DNA of 64,000 bases from Dactylorhiza incarnata. Lineage: Eukaryota; Streptophyta; Magnoliopsida; Asparagales; Orchidaceae. The stretch spans positions 5,208,001 through 5,272,000 of the forward strand of contig JAWHQI010000013.1 in assembly GCA_033032865.1 (NCBI GenBank). Direction: 5' to 3'. A model generated the notes under the pieces. That model was not told where the DNA came from. It worked only from the letters and a program-made list of their open reading frames with translations, and did not search any database. Shown piece by piece: positions 1-11,743 of the stretch (the stretch's first letter is position 1; every line of letters starts with the position of its first letter). The position numbers were made by a program, and so were the translations under genes.

Positions 1-982
1 CACACTTTAATGCACACTATTTTATAAAAAGTGGTGTATCAATCAAGGGTTGCACAAGACACTTTACTATTCTATCCAAGGTGCTCAACCTCACAATGCT
101 TATGAAGACTTATCAGGAGGTTCAAGTAGTGCTTGGTGGATTTATATTTGTCCATATATATATTTTTTTGTTAACATTTGTGAGACAACATTCTCCGAAT
201 ACACTTGTTTTGCAAACCCAAAAATTTTATACTTTAACCACTTTTTTAAATTTCACAAGTGCAATTCAAATGTAGTGTAGGTAATAAACTTATGTAAGTT
301 TTAATTCATTGTACAAATACTATACACAAGCAAGCATTTTTAGATTTAAACACACATGTTGATTACCAAAATAAGTGAGTTAAAGGTATCATTATCAATC
401 ATAATACATTTACTCATACTTAGAGGCATGCTAAGCTTGGTTCTACACATATTTTCCAATACAATTGATGCACTTTAAATAGATATATCAAAGCATGATA
501 AACAAAACAATGTTCATAGTAATTTGAAGGAATAAATTTTAACATTTGTAAATAGTTCTAAATAATAGAATTCATTCATGCTTGATATTAGCAATAAAGA
601 TCATACAGTTTTTTTTGTTTTGAATATTTTTAATGAAATAAAAACAGAAAAATCACAAAAACATATTTTTGTATTTTTGAATTTTGAATTTTTGTAGTTG
701 ATTTTTCATAATAAAAACAAAAATAAAATAGTGAGAAACACAAAAAACAATTAGTACACATAAACTAACATATTTTTAAGGATTTTTAGAAATTTTGAAA
801 ATCACAAAATTTAAACATTCACGCTAGCGCGGGAAACAGTAAGTGAAATATTGAAGAATTTAAAATTCTATTTTTTGATATTGATTAGGGGTCTTAAGAG
901 TAGTCTTATGCAGAAATTTAGTAATTTTCAGAGATGCCTTGATTGCTCAAATTGCATAAAACATTAGCGTTTTACATGTTAT
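1..982 (-). other. AT-rich region downstream of RNase H of element 1; no gene seen
   Basis: No supportable ORF, RNA gene or LTR end is visible here. By position it is the spacer between pol and the 3' LTR (or third ORF) of element 1. One GC-rich island around 822-835 reads CGCTAGCGCGGG. It resembles the CTAGCGCC motif repeated in the LTR and in the gag-protease linker of the same element; the rest is AT-rich. Two short plus-strand ORFs near 50-280 overlap each other and look random. Confidence 0.6.
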
Positions 983-2598
983 TCATCCTAAGATGTCTAA
1001 GACTCCTAATTCCAACCTTAACATTTGAAATCTTGCATATGGAAGAGGTTTAGTGAATATATCAGCAAGTTGAGAGTCGATGCCAATGAAACTTATTCTA
1101 ACATTTTCCTTCTTAATGTGATCCCTTATGAAATGATGACGTACATCTATATGTTTGGATCTAGAATGGTGTACCAGATTATTTGTGAGATCAATGGCAC
1201 TTTTGTTGTCACATTTTAATTCAATAAGTTTTAGATGAAAACCAAAGTCCTCTAAAGTTTGGCTCATCCATAGTGCTTGTGCACAACAACTCCCTAATGC
1301 AATGTATTCGTCCTCCATGGTGGAGAGTGTAACCGAATTTTGTTTCCTACTAGACCATGCAACTAATGAAGGTCCTAGAAAATGACAAGTACCACTAGTG
1401 CTTTTTCTATCAAGTGAACAACCGGTGTAGTCCGAATCGGAGTAGCCATGATGTGTAAATGAATTATTGTGCGGGTACCATAATCCTAATCTAGATGACC
1501 CAATGAGATATCTAAAAATTCATTTTACCGCTTTTAAATGAGATTCTTTTGGATTGGCTTGAAATAGAGCACATAAGCATACGACAAACATAATATAGAG
1601 TCTAGTTGAACTTTGATAAAGTAGAGATCCTATCATACCTCTATATAAAGTTTGATCTATAGAAATTCCTGATTCATCTTTTCCTAATTTTAGTGATGCA
1701 CTCATTGGTGTAGAAGCATGTTTAAGGTTTTCAAATCCAAAACGTTTAAGCATATCATGGACATATTTAGTTTGACATACAAAGAAACCATCAATTCTTT
1801 GTGATATTTGAAAACCAAGGAAATAAGAAAGTTCTCCTACAAGACTCATTTCAAATTCATTTTTCATCACTAAAATAACTTCTTTACACATCTCTTCATT
1901 AGTAGATCCAAAAATAATATCATCAACATATATTTGTAAAATAATCATATCATCATTGTTGTGCTTAATGAAGAGAGTATTATCCGCACTTCCCATAATA
2001 TAACCGTGCTTTAATAAAAATGATGTAATTCTTTCATCTCATGCACGGGGCACTTGTTTTAAACCATAAAGTGCTTTCTCTAGTTTATAAACATGATTTG
2101 GAAATTTTTCACTAATAAAACCGGGGGTTGTTCAACATAAACTTCTTCTTTTATAAACCCATTTAGAAAAGCATTTTTCACATCCATTTGAAATAGTTTT
2201 ATTCTTTTAAAGCTTGCAAATGCTAGAAAAATTCTTATAGACTCTAATCTAGCAACAGGTGCAAAAGATTCATCAAAATATATCCCCTCGATTTGAGAAT
2301 ATTCTTGTGCTACTAATCGTGCTATATTTCTAGAGATTCTTGACTCACCATCTAATTTATTTTTAAAAATCCATTTTACACCTACAACCGGGTGATTAGA
2401 TGGTCTTTCAACTAATTTCCAAACATTATGTCGCTCAAATTGTTCTAACTCTTCATTCATAGCCAAAAACCAAAATTCATCATTTAAAGCAGTAGAAACG
2501 GTTTTTGGTTCTATTTCAGAAACAAAACAAATATTTGAAAAAGATTCATGAAGAGAAGAGCGAGTTCTTACCTCGATGGATGAATCACCAATTATCAA
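983..2598 (-). pseudogene. pol: pol, reverse transcriptase and RNase H part (element 1)
   Basis: This is the copia reverse transcriptase (RVT_2 type) that copies the element RNA, followed by its RNase H. Three open blocks in minus direction carry it. 2598-2080 is the RT N-terminal part with the WKLVERP...[11 protein letters not shown] signature. 1996-1520 is the RT palm with the catalytic YVDD box (QIYVDDIIFGS) and the SYFLGFQI segment. 1318-983 is the RNase H end, with EYIALGSCCAQALW, a CDNKSAI catalytic-Asp segment and the terminal RSKHIDVRHHFIRDH. Between 1319 and 1519 the conserved DADY...STSG region is still recognisable in other frames. Stops and frameshifts separate the blocks, so it is a pseudogene. 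Confidence 0.85.
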
Positions 2599-3398
2599 TT
2601 ACTATGGATGATCCTTTGTGAATTTTAAGGTACTTGGAGGTACATATTCATCTTCCTTGGCCTCCTCTTCTTCTTCTTTGGAAGGTTCTTTGTCACCATG
2701 CTCCAAAGGTGGTAATAGATCATCCTCTTGCCTGCGGAAAGTTTTTCTACACAAGGAACAAACTCATCAAATTTTACATTTATTGATCTTCGACTCTACT
2801 AGTTCTTTTATTAAAAATTCTATAAGCTTTACTAGTTGAAGAGTACCCAAGAAAAGTTCCTTCATCACATTTTTCATCAAACTTTCCCAAGCTATCTTTG
2901 TATTCAAAATAAAACATTTACAACCAAAAACTTTGAAATAAGATATATTAGGCTTCTTTTGAAAATAGAGTTCATATGGTGTGAGATTAAGAGATGGGCG
3001 AAGCATGATTCTATTCATAACATAACATGATGTATTTACGGCTTCGGCCCAAAAGGACTTAGGTAATTTATATTCACATAACATAGTGCATGCCAGTTCT
3101 TGAAGTGTCCTATTCTTTCTTTCTACAACACCATTGTGTTGTGGTGTGCATGGTGCAGAAAACTCATGTTTAATGCCTAACATATCACAAAAGGATGTAA
3201 ATTTTTTATTTTCAAATTCTCCTCCATGATCCGAGCGAATGCATTTAATTTTTAAATCACTTTATTTGAATACGAGTACATAATTTTGCAAATTCACAAA
3301 ACGCATCGGATTTGGAAGAGAGAAATAATGTCCAACAATATCTTGAAAAATCATCTATTAAAACATATGTATATAATCTACCACCAAGACTTGGAGTG
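2599..3398 (-). pseudogene. pol: pol, integrase core and C-terminal part (element 1)
   Basis: Integrase inserts the cDNA into the host chromosome. The open block 3183-2767 contains the region around the third catalytic residue: the TPQHNGVVERKNRTLQE motif, in which E is the DDE glutamate, followed by WAEAV, YVMNR and YELYFQKKPN. These are typical of copia integrases. The second catalytic Asp lies near 3230 (plus-strand text reads back as RSDHGGEF) in a broken frame. Frameshifts occur on both sides of the block. Low-complexity serine-rich sequence from about 2620 to 2760 is the variable linker between integrase and RT. Confidence 0.8.
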
Positions 3399-4037
3399 CT
3401 AACGGGACCACATATGAATTATTTGCAAAGGTCTTGTAGTAGAAATGAAATTTTTTCTTTTGAAAGAGGATCTAGAAAATTTACCTTTTTGACATGATGA
3501 ACAAAGTGAAGGTAAAGTTTCATTTAACATAGGCAATCCTCTAATTAAATTACTTTTGGCAAGTTTTACAATGAGCTTTGTGCTAGCATGCCCTAGTCTT
3601 CTATGCCAAAGTTCTAATTCATCATTTTTAGTGATAAAGCATTTTATAGATGATTTAGAAAGATCATGAAAAGAAACAATATAAATATAATGTATTCTTG
3701 GTGCAGTTAGTAAAATATCTTTTGTAGTAGGATTAGATATTTTGCAAAGATTAGTGGAAGATTCAAATAACACATCTAATCTTTTATCACATAATTGGCT
3801 AATAGAAATTAAGTTGTGTTTTAATCCTTTCACATAAAGAACATTAGATATAGTAAAGGATTTGTTACCAACTGTACCAATTCCCATGATCCTTCCTTTT
3901 CTGTTATCACAAAACGTCACGATCCCTCCCTTCTTCTTTTCTAGGCTAAGGAACTTTGCTTTATTGCCCTTCATGTGCTTGGAGCATCCTGAATCCAAGT
4001 ACCACGCGTCTTCATTGTCCTTAGCCTGTCTGCACAT
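3399..4037 (-). pseudogene. pol: pol, protease and GAG-pre-integrase part (element 1)
   Basis: A 212-codon open block. The aspartic protease active site is seen near its N terminus as WYLDSGCSKHM (D-S-G). It cleaves the polyprotein in the virus-like particle. The GAG-pre-integrase zinc-binding domain follows, with the ELWHRRLGHAS histidine pair and the CSSCQKGK cysteine pair, i.e. the HHCC module at the integrase N terminus. The block ends before the first catalytic Asp of integrase. Length and order match the family, but neighbouring frames are broken. Confidence 0.85.
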
Positions 4038-5981
4038 CTAGAAAGAAGATGAGAGTAAAGATCAGGATACCCAAGTGGAATCACCCATAGAATAAGTGGA
4101 AGCCTTAGGTACCCAGATTTGCTTTAAAGTATTTTGTTTTATTTTCCTGCAAGAACTAGATGTGTGACCTAACCTATAACAGTTTGCACACGAAATAAAG
4201 GGGGTTGAGACCCTTTTATGGAATATTTTCTTGCTGGAAGAAATTGAATTTACAGAAGAAAAACATTTTGAGAAAGAAAATTCAGGCTTCTTGTAAGAGG
4301 TGCTAGCGCCGGCGTTAGTGGCTAGCGCCGGGCGGTAGCCCTCACCTCGATATCCGAGCCCAAATTTTCCAGAACCATGGCACTGGTTCCCTAAAATCAT
4401 TTCCAGTGATTTTCGGCCTATTCCAAATTTTTTAATGCCCATGGTGAGATCATGAACTTGTGCTTTAAGTGAAAAATTTTCTTTCACAAGCATGACACAC
4501 CTATTTTCAAAACCTTTTTTATTATTTTTGATTTGCAAAAGAGAGGCTTCTAATTTCCTTTCTAATTCCCCCTTCTCTTTTGTAAGTGTTTTGGTATGAG
4601 AGAGGGCTTTAGAAAGTGACTCTTCAATATCTTTTGCCAATTTAGTGGAGTGATCACACTCTTGGCAAGAAACCTTTCTCATTTCTAAAACAATTACCTT
4701 TTTGGCAAGCTTTTGATTTTCTTTAATAAGAGATTCATTTTTGCGATTCAATAAAATACTATCTTTCATATTTTTACCAAAAGCTTTGCAAGTTTTAAGG
4801 AATTCATTAAAGAGTTCATCATAAGTGGGAGGAGTTACCTCAGTGTCGCTAAGAACACTGGTGTCGTCGCCGTCGTTTCCATGTCCCATGAGGCACATGT
4901 TTGCTTCCTTATCTTCGCTTGATGAAGACCCGCTTGATTCTTCAGAGGAGGAGGAGGAGTCATCCCATGTTCTAGCTTTTAGCACCTTCTTCTTCTCCTT
5001 CCCTTTTGTGCCGCTTTTCTTTCTTCTCCTTCAAGAACTTTGGGCACTGGCTCCGAATGTGCCCGGTCTTCCTACAATGAAAGCATTCCGGTGGAGGTCT
5101 TTCTTCTTCATCGTCGCTCACCTTTTCCTTCTTTGAGGATGACCCTTTCCATCTTGCATCCTTTTGGATAAATTTACGGAAAGTGTTTCGCCTTTCCGTA
5201 TTTCGCATGAACTTTCGGAAGTTCTTCACCAAAAGGCTTTCTTCATCTTCCTCCTCATCCTCTTGGCACTCCTTCTTTGATTTTATTGCCAACGCCTTCT
5301 TCTTTGGCTCCTTGTTGTATTCATCATGTTGGATTATGAGTTCTACCTCATGGGTTTTGAGATTCCCAATGAGGCTCTCAACTTGGAGCGTCCTTAGATT
5401 GTGCAATTCTGAAATGGCCGTCACCTTCGGGTTGAATTTTGGTGGAAGGGAACGAAGGATCTTTCGGACCAAGTCGCGGTTGGAGAAGGTCTTTCCAAGA
5501 GGTTTGGAGGCATTGACGATCTTGGTGAAGCGCATATGGCATCAAAATCTTCAGTTTCATCAATCCAAAAATTTTCATATTCCAACTCAAGTTAGAAAAG
5601 CTTTGAATCTTTAACCTGCGATGTACCTTAATGAGTAACATCCAAATGATTCCAAATTTCATATGCAGTAGTACATGCAGAAATTCTATTAAATTCATTT
5701 CTATCTAACGCACAAAATAAAGCATTCACAGCCTTGGCGTTATTTTTGCATTTTAGCTTATCCCTACCATCCCATTAATCTTTTGGTTTATCTAAGGTTA
5801 TCTCTCCAGCTACAAATGTAGGAAGAGAGTATTCCTCTTCAACCATATTCCAAACCTCAATATCTAAGGTCATAAGAAAACAACGCATCCTATTTTTCCA
5901 ATAATTATAATCTGACCCGGTAAAGAGTGGAGGTATACTAATTCACTGACCCTCGGAAAAAGCATGATCATAAGACACCAT
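4038..5981 (-). pseudogene. gag: gag (element 1): UBN2-like domain, CCHC knuckle, coiled coil
   Basis: Gag would form the cytoplasmic virus-like particle and bind element RNA. The likely start is the ATG at 5981, about 40 bases past the primer site; it is soon followed by a stop and then by an N-terminal text with PPLFTGSDYNYWKNRMR, typical of copia gag. 5698-5378 and 5535-4972 are overlapping blocks in different frames (frameshift). The second holds the zinc knuckle CFHCRKTGHIRSQC (CX2CX4HX4C). 4985-4062 (307 codons) is a Glu/Lys-rich coiled coil with a second, degenerate knuckle-like CANCYRLGHTSSSC. Within it, near 4298-4335, lie two GCTAGCGCCG-type motifs shared with the LTR. Confidence 0.8.
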
Positions 5982-6017
5982 TATTCCTAGTTTTTAAACT
6001 GTTTGGAATAACCTGCA

Positions 6018-6028
6018 CTCTGATACCA
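6018..6028 (-). other. primer binding site, initiator Met-tRNA (element 1)
   Basis: The minus strand reads TGGTATCAGAG two bases downstream of the LTR end. This is complementary to the 3' end of plant initiator methionine tRNA, the usual primer of copia elements. It fixes the LTR boundary at 6031 and the element direction. Confidence 0.9.
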
Positions 6029-6030
6029 CT

Positions 6031-7080
6031 TGTTGGATCGATTGGCGCCCTTAGAGGGGGGTGAATAAGGGAATAACCTTTCTTTTTAAATTTTTAGATG
6101 ATTTACTAAATTGTTTAAAGTAAATTAGAACGAGATAACAATTTAGCTTAAAAGAAGAAACAATTGTAATTTGCAATTTTATAGTTTATGCAAAATGAAA
6201 GAAATCAAGTAAACATAAATGGAGACATGATTATATTATATACAAAGGTGTTTACATAAATTTGATTTTAATATCGCTAGAAATCGGAAGCGTACAAAGT
6301 AAAACAAATTTTCCTTTTCTATACTGACTTGTATCCCCACAAACTGGTTGGCTTTTGCCAATCCCTCCCCAGATATGGCCTCAAACCGCTCTAGCCAATC
6401 CTTCCCCGGATAAAGCCTCAAGCACCCCCTAGATCTAATCTCCTAGACCTAGTCGCCAACTCACGTGGCGAATTAACCCCTAAGCCGCGCAAGGACCTAG
6501 TCGCCAACACAAGGCGAATTCTACTACAAAAATTACATTAATGAAATAAAGCAAATAACAAGAACTCCCTTTATGAGATTTCTGAAGTTGAGGATGAAGG
6601 TTTGTTTTATCATAAGCGAGGTTGAAGCGATCATTCTTCGGATGCAGTGTGGTGGCTTCCTTCTCCAGAAATCTTCATTGGCTTTGAGTGGGAGATGAAC
6701 TTTCGGCAGAGTAGCAGCTCTGGAAATTTTGGCACAAGTAATCTCTCTAGAAGCACTAACTGAAATGAGAGAGAGCCCATCAATTTATAGAACTTGAAGA
6801 TAGCGCCTGCGGTAGCATTCGTGTGGAACGGTTCCGAAACTGTCGGCGGCGTGGCTCTGTGCACAAACTCGAGCTAGCGCCTGGCGGGAGAGCTAGCGCC
6901 TGCGTTAACCCCTAACATAGGCGGTAGTGTATTCTTCCAGATGTTTGAATTCAGCTGCTTTCTACCTGTGGAGTATTGCACCTATAGTTCCTGCACACTA
7001 TTAACACACGACAAGCAAGATCAAATACAATTTGGGGTTTGTTATTCTCAAACAAAGGGATGTGACACACATGTCCAACA
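6031..7080 (-). mobile_element. 5' LTR of element 1
   Basis: 1050 bp with perfect 7-bp terminal inverted repeats (TGTTGGA...TCCAACA), abutting the primer site. Read on the minus strand, a TATA-like CTATAAATTG lies near 6781-6790. Upstream of it (6795-6925) are three to four copies of a GCTAGCGCCTGCGGTAG-like palindromic motif. Near the LTR 3' end is the CACCCCCCTCTAAG motif common to the copia LTRs here. The same family is seen as a solo LTR at 26253-27450. Small ORFs inside (6236-6421, 6631-6864) are not supported as genes. Confidence 0.9.
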
Positions 7081-7655
7081 AAATATTCTACTGATACCTT
7101 AATCCAAAGCTTCCAATCAGATTGAATCAGTAATAGAGGTTATTGTTCTATCATTAATTTATTTTGTAAGAGCTATTCAGCTCTGAGAAGATTGTAATAG
7201 GTTATTGCCTGAAGTTGGACCGGGAGGTGGTCTGAGTGGTAGGAGGTGGATTCCTCTGAGTTGTAGGGCTGATGTGCATGAGGTAGGAACTGGTGATAGC
7301 TCTGAGCTATATGGACTATTATCCTGAGGTAGGATCATCTGTGATCTGAGAAGTTCTGAGGAACTTGTGGTGTAAGCTCAAAAAGCTGAGAAGATAACTT
7401 GGAGGAGTATCTTTGACCCTATCTAACATTGGAGTTAGAGGGGTGTAGGGGGGACAGTGGACTACCCATCACTTGGGGAACCACTATAAAATCCTTTGTG
7501 TTGTGGCTGTGATTTTATGAGCTTGAGTTAATTGGTTTTGTAGGCTTATTGGGCTACTAACAACTCTAAGCTTAAAAGAAATAAGAAAAACCTATTCACC
7601 CCCCCCCCCCCCCCCCCCCTCTGGTGATTTAATCTACACCCCTAAGTTCTTTCAA
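7081..7655 (+). mobile_element. 3' part of a plus-strand copia LTR (remnant)
   Basis: The right end reads CCTATTCACC, a run of about 20 C, CTCTGGTG, and ends TTCTTTCA. This is the R/U5 arrangement of copia LTRs but in the opposite direction to its neighbours. A CACTATAAAATCC TATA-like box lies near 7478-7491. No Met-tRNA primer site follows position 7655, so it is a 3' or solo LTR, or its flank was replaced. The LTR start is not visible; element 1 may have inserted into it, which would put the rest off-window. The direction is well supported; the family and left limit are not. Confidence 0.5.
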
Positions 7656-8190
7656 TATCTATTTCTTGAGAAAATCCTTGCTGTTTTTCGCAGCAATTTT
7701 ACTTATTAAAAATAGATGATAATATGATGTAATAAATGTTGAGGATTTAAGATAGAAATTACTCCCTTGAATGATTTGTGTTCCTTATTCATGACCTACA
7801 TCACTCTTCCCACTCAATTTCCTCTTGAGTGGGACCTTCCCCAACCCTGCACAAGTGAATCAAACATTAGATAGAACCCAAGTTACCTTGGGCCCTTTGC
7901 TTTTACCATTGTAGGGTTCAATGAAAGAATAGGAGGGTCTTTCATGATACCCCTTGGGATGATAAGGAATGGATTTCCCAGACCTATTATCTTGATACTT
8001 GAAATGAGAGTAAAATTTATCTAAGTAAAGAAGATCAACAGAATGCTTTTATTTCCCTAGGCTTTTCTCTGACCTTATGATTCTTGCCTAGGAATTTTTC
8101 TTTCTTATTTAGATTTACCCATTTAGGTTTAACTAACCTATCTATATCACTGCTATCTTTACCTTTGGATAATTCACCCTTCTCACTTGA
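7656..8190 (-). pseudogene. remnant of gag-protease linker and post-RNase H spacer (element A)
   Basis: 7780-8190 reads on the minus strand as broken linker between the gag coiled coil and the protease. The text around 7885-7905 gives back the KGPKVTWV-type peptide that precedes the protease in element D (38070-38100). 7661-7765 is non-coding and resembles the spacer after RNase H of element C. No intact ORF is present. Confidence 0.5.
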
Positions 8191-9737
8191 TTAATGATCA
8201 GTAGGTCTTACAAAGGAAACTGGATTTTTCCAGGCAGGTTTCCTAGATGACTCTGTGTTCATGGAGGGCTCTGCTCTTAAACCTAGGTGATTAAATCTCA
8301 TAGAGATATTTTCTGTGATATCCTTGAGCGTATGACTCCTCCCATTGAGTGTGTCCGCAAAGTCCTTTGCCTTTGCTAGTTCTAATTTTAGTTTTGTGTT
8401 TTCCTCTCTAAGCTTAATCAATTCTAACTCTTTATCTTTAAGTTCATTAGTTAGATTTTGATTTATTAAGAATGTATCATCTTTCTTAAGATTCTCTAAT
8501 TCAGACCTAGCAATGTTCAATTCTTTTCTACTCTAAGATGATCTATGCAGAAATCTTTAAAACATGATTTAAAATCATCTGAAGTAAAATCAAATTCATC
8601 AAAGACAGATGATACCTGATCATCTTCATCATCTGATGCCATTCCCAGTGCCATCATGCAAGCTGCTACAGCTTCTGCTTCATCATCACTCTCAGATGAT
8701 GATGAGTCTAGCTCTGCTTCAGAATCACTCCATGTCTCAGGAATAAAGCCTTTGGCTTTCTTCTTGTCCTTTCCTCTGAAGGACTTCTTCTTCTTCTTCT
8801 CATCCTTGTTGTTGCTTTTCTCCCTTTGCTCTTATGGGCAGTTAGGAGCAATGTGCCCTGGTTTGTTGCAGGTATAGCAAATAACCTCCTTCTTTGGAGT
8901 CTTATCATACCTGGGCCTTGAGTCCCTTTCTCTTCTCCTTGAGTCCTCAGTCTTTACCCACTTCTTGAATCTCTTTGCCAGCAGGCTGAACATTTCATCC
9001 TCATGAGTGGAGGACTCTCTTTCAGCAGCTTTGAGAGCAAGGGACCTTTGAACAGGAGCTGGAGAGGTCTCCCTTTCTTCAGCCTCAGCCCTGTTTTTTA
9101 GAAGCATCTCATCGGACTTAAGCTTTCCTCGCAAAGCTTCAGTTGAGATTTCTCTGTGGCATCTGGATTCTCTGATCGCCCAGATCCTTGAATCCCAAGA
9201 GCTAGGAAAGCAAATGAGAATCTTATCATTAATTTCAATCAAGGATATTTCCTTGTCTAATTTTTTGAGCACATTAATGATAAGACTGAATCTGTCATAC
9301 ATATTGGCAACAGATTCTTCAGACTTCTTTTGAAAGTTCACATACTGGGATATGAGAAGGGACTTTTTGTCCTTTCTTTCATCAGCACTTCCCTCCACCA
9401 TTGTGGTGAGTGAATCCCAGATCTCCTTTGCTGATTGGCATTCAACAACCTTCTGGAAGATGTCATCTGACATTGTTGACACTAAAATATTCATTGCCTT
9501 GGCATCACATGCCTTGACCTTATTTTCAGCCTCTGTCCATTCCTTTATTAGAACAGCCTCAATTGTTGAGGATTCTCCTTCCTTTTGTCTGACTAGAGCA
9601 GGAGGACCTGTGAGAAGAACATCATAGATATCTTCATCAATGCAATTCATGTAAAGTTTTATTCTGGCCTTCTAGAGTGTGAACTTATTGAAGTTACACA
9701 CTGGAGGTCTTGTTGAAGCATAATCCTTAGAGCTCAT
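8191..9737 (-). pseudogene. gag: gag (element A): UBN2 domain, CCHC knuckle, coiled coil
   Basis: Structural protein of the retrotransposon particle. The probable start is the ATG at 9737, giving STRPPVCNFNKF, soon interrupted by a TAG (about 9670) within the conserved ARIKLYMN segment. The block 9650-8832 (272 codons) contains the UBN2 capsid-like region (KAMNILVSTMSDDIFQKV, SCHREISTEAL) and ends in the knuckle CYTCNKPGHIAPNC. After a frameshift in low-complexity Ser/Glu/Lys-rich sequence (8660-8830), 8520-8191 encodes a coiled coil (ELKDKELELIKLREENTKL) followed by LNGRSHTLKDI, which element D shares. Two stops and a frameshift make it a pseudogene. Confidence 0.8.
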
Positions 9738-9824
9738 TTTCTTTATAAGATATGTTTATAGAAAAGAAATAAGAGTAGGAGGTCTTTTTGATCAAGGTGT
9801 TAACCAATTAATGATCAACCTCCC

Positions 9825-9834
9825 TCTGATACCA
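9825..9834 (-). other. primer binding site, initiator Met-tRNA (element A)
   Basis: The minus strand reads TGGTATCAGA two bases downstream of the LTR end, complementary to the 3' end of initiator Met-tRNA. Confidence 0.85.
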
Positions 9835-9836
9835 AT

Positions 9837-11521
9837 TGAAAGTGCATAGTGTGCCTCTGAGATTCCTCTAGAGGGGGGGTGAATAGAGTTTTAAAATATT
9901 TCTATACTAACTGTGTTTAACAATAAATTACTCCAAGGAGTTATGCTTAACAAACCAGGAAGAATAAAGAATGCAGGAAATAAAGTGCAGAATAAAAGAC
10001 TGGACAACACAGAAAATCACAGCATAGATACAATGAAATTTATAGAGGTTCCCCAAAATGTGGGTAGTCCTCTCTTCTACCACCTAGTAGGAATGCCCCA
10101 CTATGCCTGAGTCTTTTGATCAGGAGATTCTTAGAACCAATGATCTTTTGATAAGGAGATCATGAACCACCAGATCTTTTGATAAGAAGATCTTGAACCA
10201 CCAGATCTTTTGATAAGGAGATCTTGAACCACGGAATCCTTTGAAGAGGGATTAATAAAACACTTTTACATAATGAGAAAGAAGAAGGGAGAAGGTTAAA
10301 GGAATTCTGTTCTCAGAATTCTTGAAGATGGATGCATGAAGATCAGCCTATGAGTTGTTCCAAAGGATCTGCTCTTGATTAGACCCTGCTTTTAATAGTG
10401 ATGATTTGCAGAAGCTTTCTATTGTCGGATCCTTTCTTCTTCCTCAGACTATGATCTGGCTACTATGAGATTGTGATGATCAGCAGCTTTCAGATCCTCT
10501 GTTCTATTTTTTGTGAAGAACAGCAGAGCTTTCCTTTCCTTTTTGTTTTCTCTATTGGAGTTCCTGAGAGAGGGAGAAGAAGAGAAAACCCTAGAAAATG
10601 AAGGAGACGCTGATAGTGATTAATGCCTTATCTGCCTCTATCTTCTCTTGTCTTTTTATTCTCTCTATTTCAAATTTGAATGTGTTTCCCTTTCTGATAT
10701 GCCTTGATAAGCTAATCTGCTTATCACATTCTCTTTCCTTCCTCTTTAATTCTCGACCCGTCCACCTGGAAAGAATATGTTTCCAAGAAACCTTTTTGTC
10801 TCTATCTTTAATGCTTCTTTCTATTCCAGGAAATTATTGAGTCATTGGGGAACGGTCTTGAGAGATGTGGGCCATGAAAGAGGGATCAGAAAGACAGCTG
10901 AAAAGATATACTTTTACAGACTATATTCGACGTAGCGTCGAATTCATTTCTTCTCTTATTGACGTAGCTTCGAGTTCTTCTAGGAGCTGCTTCGATTTCA
11001 TCTGTGCTCTGACTGAACTCTGCTAGTCGACGTTGCGTTGATATCTTCTCGACGCGCCTGTCGAGTTGATCTGCCTGGCTTTGAACTACATCTTCTGCGT
11101 CGAGAAGAAGTCGACGTTCCGTTGACTTTAGTTGGCTTTGACAGATATCCTCTTCTGCATCGAGTTGAAGTAGAAGCTGTGTCGATTCTCCAATTGCTTC
11201 AACATGTCCTTGACCAATACGTCGATATCTATTCGATGTAGCGTCGACTTAAGTTACTTCGATAGAAGGTTGGACCACTTGGACTTCTAGTCAGAGCAGC
11301 GTCGATATGGACTCGATGTTACATCGAATTCTATTCGACGTAAATGTTAACTTAGCCCAATTTTGCTTCCCTTGATATAATACTGATACCCTATGTTGGG
11401 TGTGACATCCTAAGACATCTAATGACCATATTACCCTCACTATACAATGGGTAATTTAATCCTAGTAGATAAAATCACTTTTAATTAATTTGTTAAGTTA
11501 AATCAAGGGTTTTTCCCAACA
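9837..11521 (-). mobile_element. 5' LTR of element A
   Basis: 1685 bp; on the minus strand it starts TGTTGGGAAA and ends GCACTTTCA next to the primer site. The segment 10925-11345 holds about ten copies of a TCGACGTNGCGTCGA-like palindrome in varied form, in the upstream (U3) half. The CACCCCCCCTCTAG motif lies near 9868-9883. Near 10100-10250 a short direct repeat (CTTTTGATAAGGAGATC, about 45-bp period, three to four copies) lies in the transcribed part. The right flank (11522) is LTR sequence of element B, so A probably inserted there. Its left partner duplication is not visible. Confidence 0.85.
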
Positions 11522-11728
11522 AGTAGTCTCAGCGATATGTACATACTTTTTTGACGATATGTCCAGTCCTTCTCGACGACTTTGGACTTAGATAGATTAG
11601 AGAAGTGTTGGACATACAATTTATTCTCTGCAGTTATAAATAGAGCATATCATCAAATATAGAGTGCTTTTATCATTGACCAGATCACTTCTTCAAATCC
11701 GGAACATTGTTGGGCACTGTTCCCAACA
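11522..11728 (-). mobile_element. 3' LTR remnant of element B
   Basis: The outermost U3 end of a copia LTR: on the minus strand it begins TGTTGGGAAC, directly preceded by the purine tract at 11729-11743. It carries CGACGATATGTC-like motifs that recur in the spacer at 24900-25050 of the same element. The rest of the LTR is interrupted by element A. Confidence 0.65.
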
Positions 11729-11743
11729 ATCTCCCCCTATTTG
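11729..11743 (-). other. polypurine tract of element B
   Basis: The minus strand reads CAAATAGGGGGAGAT directly before the LTR start. The same tract precedes the 3' LTRs of C (42585) and D (31641). It primes plus-strand DNA synthesis. Confidence 0.8.

Larger units (their letters stand above)
1..7080 (-). mobile_element. Sirevirus-like Ty1-copia retrotransposon, element 1 (left end off-window)
   Basis: Minus-strand element read from the LTR at 6031-7080 through primer site, gag, protease, integrase, reverse transcriptase and RNase H to a long non-coding tail at the left edge. The order PR-INT-RT-RH is diagnostic of Ty1-copia. A gag with one CCHC knuckle followed by a long coiled coil before the protease is the layout known for Sireviruses. 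All frames are broken by stops or frameshifts, so the copy is dead as a protein source. The 3' LTR and any third ORF would lie left of position 1. The same LTR family occurs as a solo LTR at 26253-27450. Confidence 0.85.
7656..11521 (-). mobile_element. Sirevirus-like Ty1-copia element A, internally deleted
   Basis: The minus-strand element consists of the 5' LTR (9837-11521), primer site (9825-9834), gag, and a linker towards the protease. It then jumps near 7770 to a short segment (7661-7765) resembling the sequence just downstream of RNase H in element C (compare 50893-50960: GCTG-TTTT-C-CAGCAAT). Protease, integrase, RT, RNase H and the 3' LTR are missing, so a large internal deletion has removed pol. 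The LTR is of the same family as that of element C. Confidence 0.75.

Noticed and set aside
6018..6028. tRNA genes at the tRNA-like sites (6018, 9825, 20025, 40235, 45709)
   Set aside because: Only the short complement of a tRNA 3' end is present next to LTRs. These are primer sites and no cloverleaf surrounds them.
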